Part shown: positions 8,389 through 17,748 of the stretch, piece by piece
Numbering within the stretch: the stretch's first letter is position 1
Layout: each line of letters starts with the position of its first letter
NCBI GenBank assembly: GCA_963736235.1
Contig: CAVTOR010000031.1
Span: 124,001 to 188,000, forward strand
Length of the DNA: 64,000 bases
Direction of reading: 5' to 3'
Source of the DNA: CAVORB01 sp963736235
Lineage (GTDB): Bacteria > Pseudomonadota > Gammaproteobacteria > Chromatiales > Chromatiaceae
Notes under the pieces: model-generated
The model's input: the letters and a program-made list of their open reading frames with translations, nothing else
Databases searched by the model: none
Told to the model about the DNA's origin: nothing
Position numbers and translations under genes: made by a program

Positions 8389-9876
8389 TCACGCCCGCCA
8401 GCCTTTGAGCACCTCCAGGCAGATGCGGTTCATCTCGGCAGCCCTCCGCGGACTGTCCGCCTCGGTGTAGGCCCGCAGCTCGGGTGCATTGCCCGAAGGG
8501 CGGAGATGGGCGATCTCACCACTCGCGAAGGTGATGCGCAGACCATCGGTGGTATCGACGCCGACGACCGCCCCGAAGCGAGGGCCGAAAATCTCTTCCA
8601 GCGCGGTCATGTCGCGCTCGGAATCGCCCGTCGACAGCGCGGCGAGACGCGTCTGGCTGACCTCTGTCGGGAAGTCCCGGATGCGGTCGCTGGCGGTGAA
8701 TCGTTGCGGCAGGTCGGCGGCAACAAGGGAGACCGGCTTGCCCTGCGCTTTAGCCGCCAACAGGACAGCCAGCGCGACCAGCACCGCATCGCGCGTCGGC
8801 AAGGCGCGCAGGCGCCGTCCCTGACGTTCGAGGTCGGACCCGAGCAGGAAGCCGCCGTTGGCCTCGTAGCCGACTACGGGCGTCAGCCCCCTGTCGATCA
8901 GATCGCGCATTCCCGCGATGACGTACGGCGACCCGATGCGGGTGCGCAACACCTGCTCGAACCAGCCGCACTTCTCTACCGCCGTATTGCTGCTGACCGG
9001 CGTCACGACACCGGCGGCGCCAAGTTGTCGCGCGCACAGGATGCCGGCAACGTCGCCGCGCAGCCATTCGCCGCGCTCGTCGGAGACCAGGGGCCGGTCG
9101 CCGTCGCCGTCGGCCGAGACGATGGCATCGAACGCGCCCTCGGCGGCCCAGCGGCGGGCAAGCTCGGTATCCTCGGGACGGATTGCCTCGGTGTCGACCG
9201 GGACGAAGGTCGCGGAGAACCCTAGCCGCTGCACCCGGGCGCCGAGATCGGTGAGAACGGCGCAGAATGCATCCCGCGCCACGCTCGAGTGCTCGTAGAC
9301 GCCGACGCGCATACCCTCCAGGCAGCCCGCGGGGAGGAAGGCGAGGTATCGCTCAAGGTAGGCATCGTACGCCGCGGGGTCCTTGGCCGGGAGGGTTCCC
9401 ACACCGCCAGCCACCAGACGCCCCGCGGCGTCGAAAAGGCCCTGGGGCAGTAGGACCGTCTGTCGGCGGATGCCCGCCTCATCCTGCTTGAGGATCTCAC
9501 CCGCGGGCAGATTGAACTTGATGCCGTTGCGGTCATCCGGGATATGGCTGCCGGTGATCATCATGCTCGGCATGCGGTGGTCGATGCAGTATGCCGCCAG
9601 CGCCGGACTCGGAATGCGGCCGAAATGGCGCGGCCGCAAGCCGAAGTCTGCGGCCGCCCGGGCGCAAGCAATCATGATGCGTTCGGTGCTGGGGCGCAGA
9701 TCGCCAGCGATCCCGACGCCCTCACCAGGCCGCAGGCTACCCGTTTGCGCGGCGTACTGGAGAAACCCCAGCGCGTAGGCATAACAGACGCGGTCGGTCA
9801 TGGCCGCCGCCAGCCCGCGGGCACCGCTGGTGCCGAACTTGACCCCGCTCTCTTGCATCAGGTCGCCGATGCGCAT
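8389..9876 (-). CDS. Phosphohexomutase (phosphoglucomutase/phosphomannomutase family), 495 aa
   Basis: An alpha-D-phosphohexomutase that moves phosphate between C1 and C6 of a hexose. The catalytic serine loop is TGSHIPDDRNGIKF with Ser110, the metal loop is DGDGDRP at about 256-262, and the sugar-binding loop GYEANGGFLLGSD follows near 338. The C-terminal phosphate loop RPSGNAPELRAY is intact. The variant TGSHIP (commoner: TASHNP) marks a PMM/PGM subgroup, so substrate specificity is uncertain. It ends 10 bp from the end of larB on the other strand. Confidence 0.85.
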   Translation of the reverse strand: MRIGDLMQESGVKFGTSGARGLAAAMTDRVCYAYALGFLQYAAQTGSLRPGEGVGIAGDLRPSTERIMIACARAAADFGLRPRHFGRIPSPALAAYCIDHRMPSMMITGSHIPDDRNGIKFNLPAGEILKQDEAGIRRQTVLLPQGLFDAAGRLVAGGVGTLPAKDPAAYDAYLERYLAFLPAGCLEGMRVGVYEHSSVARDAFCAVLTDLGARVQRLGFSATFVPVDTEAIRPEDTELARRWAAEGAFDAIVSADGDGDRPLVSDERGEWLRGDVAGILCARQLGAAGVVTPVSSNTAVEKCGWFEQVLRTRIGSPYVIAGMRDLIDRGLTPVVGYEANGGFLLGSDLERQGRRLRALPTRDAVLVALAVLLAAKAQGKPVSLVAADLPQRFTASDRIRDFPTEVSQTRLAALSTGDSERDMTALEEIFGPRFGAVVGVDTTDGLRITFASGEIAHLRPSGNAPELRAYTEADSPRRAAEMNRICLEVLKGWRA

Positions 9877-10336
9877 CGAACCTCCCCACGCCCCGGCCGG
9901 GCGCTAAAGCTACTCCGCGCCGGAATCTTCCAGCCGCAACCTCGCCCACCGCCGCTTCCGGCAGCCGAAAAATGCCGGCAACCCTTCCATCCCGCAGTGG
10001 ATCGGTTAAGCTTGCCCGGCGGAATGAGGGAGCGTCATCGCGGCTCCGCGCGGCCTTTGCGACACCGGTCCGTTGACGGGGAAGGGCGACCGAAAAGTCA
10101 ACATCCTCACCGCCGACGGCACGGCGAACTCGCGGTTCCGTCCATCACCGGATCAACTTCCCCCAGAATTCCGAAAACGGGGGTGCGGCCCAAGGCATGG
10201 ACAGAACTACACGCTACCAGGAAGCCATTCGGCGATGTGCGACACCTCTTATTCGCGGCCGCGGATGAAAACACATCCGGCACCTCAGACTAGGAATAGT
10301 ACACGTGAGACCACTCCACCCACAGGAGCTAACGCG
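9877..10336. other. 460-bp gap without a supported gene
   Basis: This gap lies between the start of the phosphohexomutase (minus) and the start of the Met/Pro-rich secreted protein (plus), so both promoters must lie here. Open frames crossing it are Arg/Pro-rich and match nothing. No strong sigma-70 promoter, terminator or RNA gene was identified. Confidence 0.4.
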
Positions 10337-11503
10337 ATGATTGAGAGAAGATCCGTAGTAGTCCTCGCTTCGGCCGCCGCGCTGACCCTGGCAATGAGCC
10401 AGGGTTGGTCGGCAGAGCCGGCGACCAACGACCCTGCAGCCGAGACACCCAGCGGCCAGGCCACCCCCGTTGAAGCCACCGGCACCGAGACCACTCCCGC
10501 CCCAGCGCCGGCACCCGCTGCAACCGAGGCGCATGCGCCGCCCCCCGCGCAGCCAGAAGTCTCGGCTACCCCCGTGCCACCCGCCCCACCACCGTCCATG
10601 ACCGCTGCCCGGGAGAGGATGGAAAAGCGGCACGCGGAAATGATGAAGGAACGGGGGCTGCGCTACGATGAGCTGCGCGCCCGCGCTGCCGAGGTAGGGT
10701 TGGAGCTTCCGGAAACGCCTCCGTGGGAGCAGGCGGGGATGCAGCCTCCGGAGATGCCGGCACCTCCCGAGATGCCAATGCCCGCGGATATGCCCCATCC
10801 CCCGGAAATGTTCGCGCCCATGGGGATGCCGACCCGGCCGGACATGATGGCACCCGAGGGATCGGAGGGGCGGGCCGCCACGCGCGGTGGCAAGACCCCG
10901 GAGGAGCGGGATGCGATGCGCGAGCAACGCTATCAGGCGATGCGCGAGCGGGCCGTGCAGCGCGGCATGGACATGCCCGAAATGCCGCCTTGGAAGCTCA
11001 TGAGCGAGGAAGAGCGCGAGGCGCATTGGGAGAAGATGCGAAACATGACGCCCGAGCAGCGCCAGGCAGAGCGAGAGCAGCACTGGCAAGAGATGCGGGC
11101 ACGGGCGAAGAGCCAGGGAATCGAGTTCCCGGAGCATCCGCCGTGGAAGCAGGCTGAGCAACGCCGTCAGGAGATGCAGGCGCGATGGGAGCAGTACCGC
11201 AGCATCGTCGGGGAGATGTCAGAGCAGCAGAGGGAGGCGGCGGAAGCCATCTTTGGACAGGCGAGCCGCCAGCCACCCCCGGCCCCGATACCACCGCAGA
11301 TGCCGCCTCGCATGCCCATGCAGCAAACCCCGTACGGCGGCGATTACGGCGCACCGATGCGTCCCATGATGCCGGGTTACGGTGGACAAGGCGTTGGTCC
11401 ATCGGGATACGACTGGGGCTCTCCCGGACGCTGGTACGGCGGCGACGAGGGCATGTATCCGGCCCCACCGATGCCGGAAGCCGGTTACGGGCAACCCTGG
11501 TAG
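10337..11503 (+). CDS. Secreted Met/Pro/Glu-rich repeat protein, 388 aa, function unknown
   Basis: Residues 1-26 are a signal peptide (LAMSQGWSAE). Residues 30-90 are a Pro/Ala/Thr-rich linker. The core contains three copies of a degenerate unit of about 24 residues: RYDELRARAAEVGLELPETPPW, then RYQAMRERAVQRGMDMPEMPPW, then HWQEMRARAKSQGIEFPEHPPW (each shown here in shortened or adjacent form), separated by Met/Pro/Glu-rich segments. The C-terminal 80 residues are Gly/Tyr/Pro/Met-rich. The repeats predict short charged helices ending in PPW. Start ATG 10337 has GGAG eight bases upstream. The composition could suit metal binding or a sulfur-globule or matrix protein. That is inference, and no family was recognised. 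Confidence 0.75.
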   Translation: MIERRSVVVLASAAALTLAMSQGWSAEPATNDPAAETPSGQATPVEATGTETTPAPAPAPAATEAHAPPPAQPEVSATPVPPAPPPSMTAARERMEKRHAEMMKERGLRYDELRARAAEVGLELPETPPWEQAGMQPPEMPAPPEMPMPADMPHPPEMFAPMGMPTRPDMMAPEGSEGRAATRGGKTPEERDAMREQRYQAMRERAVQRGMDMPEMPPWKLMSEEEREAHWEKMRNMTPEQRQAEREQHWQEMRARAKSQGIEFPEHPPWKQAEQRRQEMQARWEQYRSIVGEMSEQQREAAEAIFGQASRQPPPAPIPPQMPPRMPMQQTPYGGDYGAPMRPMMPGYGGQGVGPSGYDWGSPGRWYGGDEGMYPAPPMPEAGYGQPW

Positions 11504-11511
11504 GCTAAGGA

Positions 11512-11548
11512 CGCCGGTGAGCGGGCAACGCGCTGTCCGCTCGCCGGC
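11512..11548 (+). other. Strong hairpin downstream of the repeat-protein gene
   Basis: A 12-bp stem (GCCGGTGAGCGG pairing with CCGCTCGCCGGC, one G-U pair) with a 12-nt loop starts nine bases after the stop codon at 11503. It has no T-run, so it is not a canonical intrinsic terminator. It may protect the 3' end of the mRNA. Confidence 0.45.
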
Positions 11549-11695
11549 CAACTTCCCCGCGCGGGACCGCTCACGAGACGACAAAAGTCCCGCGTATCCC
11601 TAGAATAAAATAGGTTGCGGCGAACGGTGCGGACCAGTAACCGCGCACGCACGCTCGGAACTGCTCCGCGGCACCTCACCGGCGCGGCTTTAGGG

Positions 11696-11838
11696 CAGCT
11701 GATCATTGGCCATCCTGGCCAAGATCAGCACGCCATCCAAGAAGTGCGATTCTTGAATGGCTTCATTGTCAATCGCTTATGCCCGTGAGAATGGCGTCAC
11801 ATCCCTGTGCCGCGGAAAGCGCTGAATTGATCAGCGTT
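11696..11838 (+). repeat. Dispersed structured intergenic repeat, copy B (long form)
   Basis: A 143-nt copy. The left end is CAGCTGATCATTGGCC and the right end GAATTGATCAGCGTT, giving the clearest inverted termini of the family (GCTGATCA at both ends). The hairpin TTGGCCATCCTGGCCAA and the stem CAAGAA/TTCTTG are intact. The copy lies 192 nt after the preceding stop and 25 nt before the DUF302 start, so it would be in the leader of that gene if read through. Confidence 0.8.
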
Positions 11839-11863
11839 ACTTAGCCACGAGGAGAAGAGAAAA

Positions 11864-12442
11864 ATGAAGCTCATCCGAAACTTGTTCGCCCTGGTCGGCC
11901 TACTGGCCGTGATCGCCGCGGCCGTCGCATATTTCCGTGTGGCCCCCATACTCTCCGAGTTCGACGAGGGATTCGTCGGCGTCTACACGCAGTTCGCCGA
12001 AAAGCTCCTGGAGACGGGCGATCCCGGCGCCGCGATGATGTGGGCGGTGCAGGTCGAGGAGGGCATGAGCCCGGACGACGTCATCGAATCGATGAAGAGC
12101 CTCGCGGCCTCCCGCAGCTTTCTCTTCGTCGGCGAGTCCCCCTTCTACAAGCAGATCAAGGCGATCACCGGGGAGGATTACCGATACGTCAATTTCCTGT
12201 CGTTCTGCGATGCGCAGGTCGGCAAGAAGATGTTGGAGTATCAGGACCACTACAGCGGCTTCATGCCCTGCCGCATCGCCCTGGTGGAAGACAGCAACGG
12301 CCGTCTCTGGCTCTACAGCATGAACCTCGATTTCATGATCCACGGTGGCAAGAAGCTGCCCGAGGATCTCAGGGCGGACGCCGTGCGGGTGCGAGACACG
12401 ATCAAGGACATCATGGAGGGCGCGGCGGCGGGAGAATTCTGA
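11864..12442 (+). CDS. DUF302 domain protein with N-terminal membrane anchor, 192 aa
   Basis: Residues 5-25 form one hydrophobic segment (LFALVGLLAVIAAAVAYF), an uncleaved anchor or signal peptide. The rest resembles the DUF302 fold: a helix, then a strand with FLFVGESPF, an internal CDAQVGKKM, and the late GFMPCRIALVED. DUF302 proteins are common in sulfur oxidisers; their biochemical role is unsettled. The start has GAGGAGAAGAG directly upstream. It is convergent with engB, with six bases between stops. Confidence 0.75.
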   Translation: MKLIRNLFALVGLLAVIAAAVAYFRVAPILSEFDEGFVGVYTQFAEKLLETGDPGAAMMWAVQVEEGMSPDDVIESMKSLAASRSFLFVGESPFYKQIKAITGEDYRYVNFLSFCDAQVGKKMLEYQDHYSGFMPCRIALVEDSNGRLWLYSMNLDFMIHGGKKLPEDLRADAVRVRDTIKDIMEGAAAGEF

Positions 12443-12447
12443 CGCCG

Positions 12448-13179
12448 TTACCAAGCGCCGGACCGGGTGTCGGGAATTCGACATCCCGGTCCGCGACTGC
12501 CTCCCGCCGAGTCGCCCCGCGCGCTTTTCGCGTGACGGCGCCTTCCGGCTAGGCGGAGCCTTCTACCACGATCTGGCCGCTCCGGCACGCCTAACCGGTG
12601 ATCCAGCCAGCCGTGCGCCGCCTCGATACCCTGGCGAGCGTGCGCCGAGAAGAGCTCGACGACCACCCGATCGCCCTCCGCCGCCACCGCCCGCCTGACC
12701 TTGTGGAGCTCACCGAGCGCCGGTCCACGCTTGAGCTTGTCGCTCTTGGTCAGCAACAGGAGCAGCGGCAGGTGCGAGTGGCGACTCCATTCCAGCATCT
12801 GCAGGTCGAAGGGCGTCAGGGGCTGGCGGATATCCATCACCAGCACCAGACCGGAGAGCGAGCGACGGCTCCGCAGATAATCCGCCATCACCCCTTGCCA
12901 TTGGCGTTTGACCGATTCCGATACCTTCGCGTAGCCGTAACCCGGCAGGTCGACCAGACGCCGCGTCTCGTCCAGCACAAAAAAGATGAGTTGCTGGGTG
13001 CGGCCCGGGGTCTTGCTGGTGCGCGCGAGCTGCCTCTGGTGGCAGATCGCGTTGATGGCGCTGGATTTGCCGGCGTTGGAGCGGCCGGCGAAGGCGACCT
13101 CCCGCCCGACGTCTGGTGGCGTCTGGTCGAGCCGGAAGGCTGCGGCGAGAAAGCACGCGCGCTGGTAGAACGGATTCAC
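12448..13179 (-). CDS. engB: Ribosome biogenesis GTPase YihA/YsxC (EngB), 243 aa
   Basis: A small essential GTPase needed for assembly of the large ribosomal subunit. The G1 motif GRSNAGKSS is near residue 32, G3 is DLPGYG, and G4 is TKSD. The TRANS-family core ends near residue 195. The C-terminal 45 residues are an unusual Arg/Gly-rich tail, which makes the protein longer than the usual 195-215 residues. The start is GTG at 13179. Confidence 0.92.
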   Translation of the reverse strand: MNPFYQRACFLAAAFRLDQTPPDVGREVAFAGRSNAGKSSAINAICHQRQLARTSKTPGRTQQLIFFVLDETRRLVDLPGYGYAKVSESVKRQWQGVMADYLRSRRSLSGLVLVMDIRQPLTPFDLQMLEWSRHSHLPLLLLLTKSDKLKRGPALGELHKVRRAVAAEGDRVVVELFSAHARQGIEAAHGWLDHRLGVPERPDRGRRLRLAGRRRHAKSARGDSAGGSRGPGCRIPDTRSGAW

Positions 13180-13218
13180 CGGGGGTTGCCCGTGGCCACA
13201 CCTCGACGGCGCACCTAA

Positions 13219-13683
13219 TCAGCCTCGCACGTGGTTCCACATGAGGGCGGTCCAGGACCGCTTCCTCAGACGTGGCCTGACGCCGGCCTGGATGAAGAAC
13301 TCACCGTACTCCCGATCGCTCTCCATGATGTGCTTGGTCAGCCAGACCTTCAGGAAATGCATGAGCTCGAAGCCGATGGCGGTCTTGCCCGAATCCACCT
13401 TGCGCTGCAGCGCGCTCATATGCCGAATGAGCTGCTCGTGCTGTTCCTTGTGGATCTCGTAATCCGGATAGCCCAGGATGCGCATCAGGCTCTCCTCCAC
13501 CGCAAAGTGGATCCTAGTGTAGTCCGACAGCTTGGCCAAGACACGCTGCACCACATCCCTCCCGCGCCGCTGATGGATAGCCTCGTGCATCTCGTTGACC
13601 AGGTCCACCAGTTCCTTGTGCTGGTCGTCGATTTCCTCGATACCCACGCTTAAGTCGTCCGACCACTCGACGAACTCAGACAT
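13219..13683 (-). CDS. Bacteriohemerythrin, 154 aa
   Basis: An oxygen-binding four-helix bundle with a non-heme diiron site. All seven iron ligands are visible: His22, His59, Glu63 (HxxxE), His78, His82 (HxxxH), His118 and Asp123 (HxxxxD). There is no signal peptide and no attached signalling domain, so it is a free cytoplasmic form. Such proteins store or deliver oxygen, or sense it, in microaerobic respirers. It lies between engB and moaC on the same strand. ATG 13683 has GAGGTG upstream. Confidence 0.9.
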   Translation of the reverse strand: MSEFVEWSDDLSVGIEEIDDQHKELVDLVNEMHEAIHQRRGRDVVQRVLAKLSDYTRIHFAVEESLMRILGYPDYEIHKEQHEQLIRHMSALQRKVDSGKTAIGFELMHFLKVWLTKHIMESDREYGEFFIQAGVRPRLRKRSWTALMWNHVRG

Positions 13684-13756
13684 TTCTCACCTCCATCGCC
13701 GCTCATACACGGCTGTTGTTGGATCTGTCGCTTCGGCATGGCCACGGCGACGATCG

Positions 13757-14248
13757 TTATCGACTCAGAGTCACCTCGCGCTTCCAATGCCCAGATTTGC
13801 CGCCAACCTTCTCCAGCAGGTGGACGGACTCGATGGACATCCCTCGGTCCACCGCCTTGCACATGTCATACACCGTCAGGAGGCTGATCTGCACGGCGCA
13901 GAGTGCCTCCATTTCCACCCCCGTCCTGCCCCGGGTCTCGACCACCGCGCGGCAATGCACCGAGGCGTCCTCGCGCGACGACTCGAGATCGACGGAGACT
14001 TTGGTCAGCGCCAGGGGATGGCACAGGGGGACCAACTCGGCCGTCTTCTTCGCGCCCATGATGCCGGCCACGCGGGCGATGCCGAGCACGTCTCCCTTCT
14101 TGTGGCCGCCCTGCTCGATCAGATCCAGGGTCTCGGGCCGCATGGATATCCGTCCCTCGGCGATTGCGATCCGGTGGCTGACGTCCTTTGCGCCGACGTC
14201 CACCATCCGCGCCTCGCCGGCCTCGTTGAAATGGGTCAGCTTGCCCAT
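13757..14248 (-). CDS. moaC: MoaC, cyclic pyranopterin monophosphate synthase, 163 aa
   Basis: The second enzyme of molybdenum cofactor synthesis. The family segments VDVGAKDVSHRIAIAEG, GIMGAKKTAELVPLCHPL and EMEALCAVQISLLTVYDMCK are all present and the length is typical. It lies 23 bp downstream of a phosphoesterase gene on the same strand, with no other moa genes nearby. Moco would be needed by the client of the TorD-like chaperone at 1.5 kb. Confidence 0.93.
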   Translation of the reverse strand: MGKLTHFNEAGEARMVDVGAKDVSHRIAIAEGRISMRPETLDLIEQGGHKKGDVLGIARVAGIMGAKKTAELVPLCHPLALTKVSVDLESSREDASVHCRAVVETRGRTGVEMEALCAVQISLLTVYDMCKAVDRGMSIESVHLLEKVGGKSGHWKREVTLSR

Positions 14249-14270
14249 CGTTGGCGCCTTTCTCTCCCGT

Positions 14271-14822
14271 TCAGCTTCCGGTCAACGGCAAGGGCTGCTG
14301 GCCGACGCGCTTGTCCAGCTCGCACAGATGGAACGCCATGGTGCGCAGATCGCCGATGAGATAGGTCGCCGGCGCCTGACCCACGCCGCCCACGGTGCCC
14401 GGATTCAACAACAGGGTCTCACCGCCTCGCACATTGTGGATTCGCTCCTCCGCGGGCGCGTGACTGTGTCCGCAGCAGACAAGGTCCCAATCCCCGGTCG
14501 CTGCCATGGCGCGCGCGTAGTGCGGATAGTGCACGAGAAAGATGCGGCGTCCCCCGAGCTGAAGCCCGGCATCCATCCCATGATAGTGGATCAGACTCGA
14601 CGGGGCCGACGCCAGACGCCCCAGGCTGTACAGGTCCCCAGTGTTGTTACCGTGAATCACGTGCGCCGGCAGCCCGTGCTTCACAAGGCAGTGCAAGGTG
14701 CTTGGGGCGACAACGTCCCCACAGTGAAGCACGGCCTCCACCCCCTCCGATTTGGCGCGGGCAACCGCGGCATCCAGGAGAGGAATATGGTCGTGACTAT
14801 CCGAAAGGATGCAGATCTTCAT
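14271..14822 (-). CDS. YfcE/MJ0936-family metallophosphoesterase, 183 aa
   Basis: A calcineurin-like dimetal phosphodiesterase. Metal-binding motifs run in order: DSHDH at 8-12, CGDVV, GNNTGD, VHYPHY and GHSHAP. The length (183) matches the small YfcE/Vps29-like class. The physiological substrate is unknown for this group. It is followed by moaC and preceded by ppa on the same strand with about 80 bp between. Confidence 0.85.
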   Translation of the reverse strand: MKICILSDSHDHIPLLDAAVARAKSEGVEAVLHCGDVVAPSTLHCLVKHGLPAHVIHGNNTGDLYSLGRLASAPSSLIHYHGMDAGLQLGGRRIFLVHYPHYARAMAATGDWDLVCCGHSHAPAEERIHNVRGGETLLLNPGTVGGVGQAPATYLIGDLRTMAFHLCELDKRVGQQPLPLTGS

Positions 14823-14901
14823 GGGGTGTCGATGGGGCGAAGTCGAAGGAAGGACTCCGATCGCTTTGGGTCTGCCAGCGCCCGGGCGATCGGGATCGCG
14901 C

Positions 14902-15450
14902 TCAGAAGGCCGGCTTTTCCGGGGCGTCCTGGTAAAGCTTCAGGCTATCCAGGATTTCCTGCTTGGCCTCATCGACACCGTACCAACCATCCACCCGCAC
15001 CCATTTCCCCTCATCCAAGTCCTTGTAATGCTCAAAGAAGTGCGCGATCCGGTTGAGCACCTCACCGGACAGATCACGGAAGCTCTCGACGTTCCGATAG
15101 GTCTTGCACAGCTTGTCGATGGGCACACAGAGGACTTTCGCGTCATCGCCCGATTCGTCGGTCATCTTCAACAGGCCCACCGGTCGACACTTGATCACGG
15201 AGCCCGAGATCAGGGAGTGAGGAGTCAGCACCAGCACATCCACCGGGTCTCCGTCCTTCGACAGGGTATGCGGTACGTAACCATAGTTGCACGGATAGTA
15301 CATGGCCGTGGACATGAAACGGTCCACGTACATGGCCCCCGTTGTCTTATCGAGCTCGTACTTTACGGGATCCGAGTGGGCAGGGATCTCGATGATCACG
15401 TTGATCTCGTTCGGCACGTTGTCACCGGAGGCGACTCTGTCCAGATTCAT
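14902..15450 (-). CDS. ppa: Soluble inorganic pyrophosphatase (family I), 182 aa
   Basis: Hydrolyses pyrophosphate to phosphate in the cytoplasm. The signature DGDPVDV lies at residues 66-72, preceded by the substrate-site region YPCNYGYVPHTLS. The inner ATG at 15450 was chosen: it has GAGGAG upstream and matches the family N-terminus, while the upstream extension is not family-like. It is next to the membrane pyrophosphatase hppA, so two PPi-consuming enzymes are side by side. hppA has its own terminator between them. Confidence 0.93.
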   Translation of the reverse strand: MNLDRVASGDNVPNEINVIIEIPAHSDPVKYELDKTTGAMYVDRFMSTAMYYPCNYGYVPHTLSKDGDPVDVLVLTPHSLISGSVIKCRPVGLLKMTDESGDDAKVLCVPIDKLCKTYRNVESFRDLSGEVLNRIAHFFEHYKDLDEGKWVRVDGWYGVDEAKQEILDSLKLYQDAPEKPAF

Positions 15451-15642
15451 GCTGCAAACTCCTCGGGTGAGCGCCGCCGGCACGACACCGCGGCAAGATA
15501 GTGCACCGGTCGAGCCACCGGCCTCCGGATTGTCCTGCATTGCCGCGCCGCATTACAAGCCGTGTCGCACGATTGCATGACCGTTTCGGCCGAGCCGGTC
15601 TCGTACTTTCGCGGGTCCCGAACTTGGCACACGCGGAGAAAC

Positions 15643-15675
15643 AAAAAAGGGGAGGCGCCAAGCGGCAGCCTCCCC
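15643..15675 (-). terminator. Intrinsic terminator of hppA
   Basis: On the minus strand an 8-bp stem, GGGGAGGC pairing with GCCTCCCC, is followed by six T's. It starts about 37 bases after the hppA stop. Confidence 0.8.
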
Positions 15676-15711
15676 TCGCGGATGAGAGCCGGTCGCCCGG
15701 CTCGATTTCCC

Positions 15712-17748
15712 TTACAGTACGGGAACGATCAGCAAGGCAACGATGTTGATGATCTTGATCAGCGGGTTGACGGCAGGGCCGGCGGTATCCTTGTAGGGGT
15801 CGCCGACGGTGTCGCCGGTGACCGCTGCATGGTGGGCCTCGGAGCCCTTGCCGCCCAGGTTGCCGTCCTCGATGTACTTCTTGGCGTTATCCCAGGCGCC
15901 ACCGCCGGTGGTCATGGAGATCGCTACGAACAGCCCGGTGACGATGGTACCGATGAGCAGGCCACCGAGAGCCTCTTTACCCAGCAACAGGCCGACGACC
16001 ACCGGCACCAGCACCGGCAGCAGGGAAGGAAGCATCATCTCTTTGATGGCGTCGCGGGTGAGCATGTCCACGGCCTTGGAGTAGTCCGGCTTCTGCTCGC
16101 CGGTCATGATCCCGGGCATCTCGCGAAACTGGCGGCGGACCTCGTTGACGATTCCGCCTGCCGCACGACCCACCGCTTCCATGGCCATCGAGGCAAACAG
16201 GAAGGGCACCAACCCGCCGATGAACAGCCCGATGATGACCATGTGGTTCTCAAGGCTGAAGTTCAGCACCAGATCCGGGTTATCGACACGGAGCGCGTGC
16301 GTGTAGTCGGCGAACAGCACCAAAGCCGCAAGGCCGGCTGAACCGATCGCATAGCCCTTGGTGACGGCCTTCGTGGTGTTGCCCACCGCATCCAGGGGGT
16401 CGGTGATGCCGCGGATCTTCTCGTCCAACCCGGCCATTTCGGCAATGCCGCCGGCGTTGTCGGTGATGGGACCATACGCGTCCAGGGCCACGATGATGCC
16501 GGTCATGGAGAGCATGGAGGTCGCGGCGATGGCGATGCCGTATAGGCCGGCCATCTCATAGGAGGTCCAGATGGCGGCACACACGGCCAACACCGGAGCG
16601 GCGGTGGACTTCATGGCGATGCCCAGGCCGGCGATGATGTTGGTGGCATGGCCCGTCTGGGATGCCTCGGCGATGTGCTTGACCGGATTGTACTCGGTGG
16701 CGGTGTAATACTCGGTGATGACGACCATGAGCGCGGTCAAAATCAGGCCGATCACGGCCGCACCGAAAACGCCCCACTGGCTGAAGGTCTCGCCGCCGAT
16801 CGTAATCGTCGCGGGCACCAGCCACAGGGTAACTGGAATGTAGGCGATCAACGCAATGACACCTGCCACGCCCGTGCCCTTATACAGGGCGATCATGATC
16901 TTGGTGTCGCCCTCCTTCGCCTTGACGAAGAAGGTTCCGATGACGGAAGCAATGATGGACACGCCACCCAGCACCAGCGGGTAAACGACAGCATCCGTGG
17001 TTCCGATCAACAGAGAACCGAGCAGCATGGTCGCCACGACGGTAACGGCATAGGTCTCGAACAGGTCGGCAGCCATGCCGGCGCAGTCGCCCACGTTGTC
17101 GCCCACGTTGTCGGCGATGACGGCCGGGTTGCGCGGATCGTCCTCCGGAATGCCGGCCTCAACCTTGCCGACCAGGTCAGCACCTACGTCGGCGCCCTTG
17201 GTGAAGATTCCGCCACCGAGTCGAGCAAAGATGGAGATCAGCGAGCCGCCGAAGCCAAGGCCGACCAGTGCATGCAGGATGTGCGACTGCTCGACGCCCA
17301 TCACGCTCAGGACAACGTAGTAGCCAGTCACGCCCAACAGACCGAGGCCCACGACCAGGAGACCGGTGATGGCACCGCCGCGGAAAGCCACCTGCAAGGC
17401 GGCGTCCAGCCCGTTATTGGCGGCCTGGGCCGTGCGTACGTTGGCCTTGACCGAGATATTCATACCGATGTAACCGGCCGCACCGGAAAGGATGGCGCCG
17501 ATTGCAAAGCCGATTGCCGTCACCCATCCCAGGGCGAATCCGATAATCAGGAATAGCGCCACGCCGACGATGGCGATGGTCATGTACTGGCGGTTGAGAT
17601 AGGCCTTGGCACCCTCCTGGATGGCACCGGCGATCTCCCGCATGCGGTCATTGCCGTCGGGAAGCGCGAGAATCCACTTCACGGACCAGATGCCGTATCC
17701 CAGCGCGACGAAGCCGCACAGGAGGGCAAAGATAGAACCAGCTGACAT
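15712..17748 (-). CDS. hppA: Membrane H+-translocating pyrophosphatase, K+-independent type, 678 aa
   Basis: An integral membrane pump that couples PPi hydrolysis (or its reversal) to proton transport. The protein has about 16 hydrophobic segments. The catalytic region DVGADLVGKVEAGIPEDD and the following NVGDNVGDCAGMAADLFE are intact. The GNTTKA motif has Lys where K+-dependent enzymes have Ala, which marks the K+-independent subfamily. ATG 17748 has AGGAG nine bases upstream. It shares the strand with pfp; the two enzymes link through PPi. Confidence 0.96.
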   Translation of the reverse strand: MSAGSIFALLCGFVALGYGIWSVKWILALPDGNDRMREIAGAIQEGAKAYLNRQYMTIAIVGVALFLIIGFALGWVTAIGFAIGAILSGAAGYIGMNISVKANVRTAQAANNGLDAALQVAFRGGAITGLLVVGLGLLGVTGYYVVLSVMGVEQSHILHALVGLGFGGSLISIFARLGGGIFTKGADVGADLVGKVEAGIPEDDPRNPAVIADNVGDNVGDCAGMAADLFETYAVTVVATMLLGSLLIGTTDAVVYPLVLGGVSIIASVIGTFFVKAKEGDTKIMIALYKGTGVAGVIALIAYIPVTLWLVPATITIGGETFSQWGVFGAAVIGLILTALMVVITEYYTATEYNPVKHIAEASQTGHATNIIAGLGIAMKSTAAPVLAVCAAIWTSYEMAGLYGIAIAATSMLSMTGIIVALDAYGPITDNAGGIAEMAGLDEKIRGITDPLDAVGNTTKAVTKGYAIGSAGLAALVLFADYTHALRVDNPDLVLNFSLENHMVIIGLFIGGLVPFLFASMAMEAVGRAAGGIVNEVRRQFREMPGIMTGEQKPDYSKAVDMLTRDAIKEMMLPSLLPVLVPVVVGLLLGKEALGGLLIGTIVTGLFVAISMTTGGGAWDNAKKYIEDGNLGGKGSEAHHAAVTGDTVGDPYKDTAGPAVNPLIKIINIVALLIVPVL

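Noticed and set aside
13716..15056. A 446-codon plus-strand open frame over moaC, the phosphoesterase and the end of ppa
   Set aside because: It crosses three well-supported minus-strand genes and has no domain signature.
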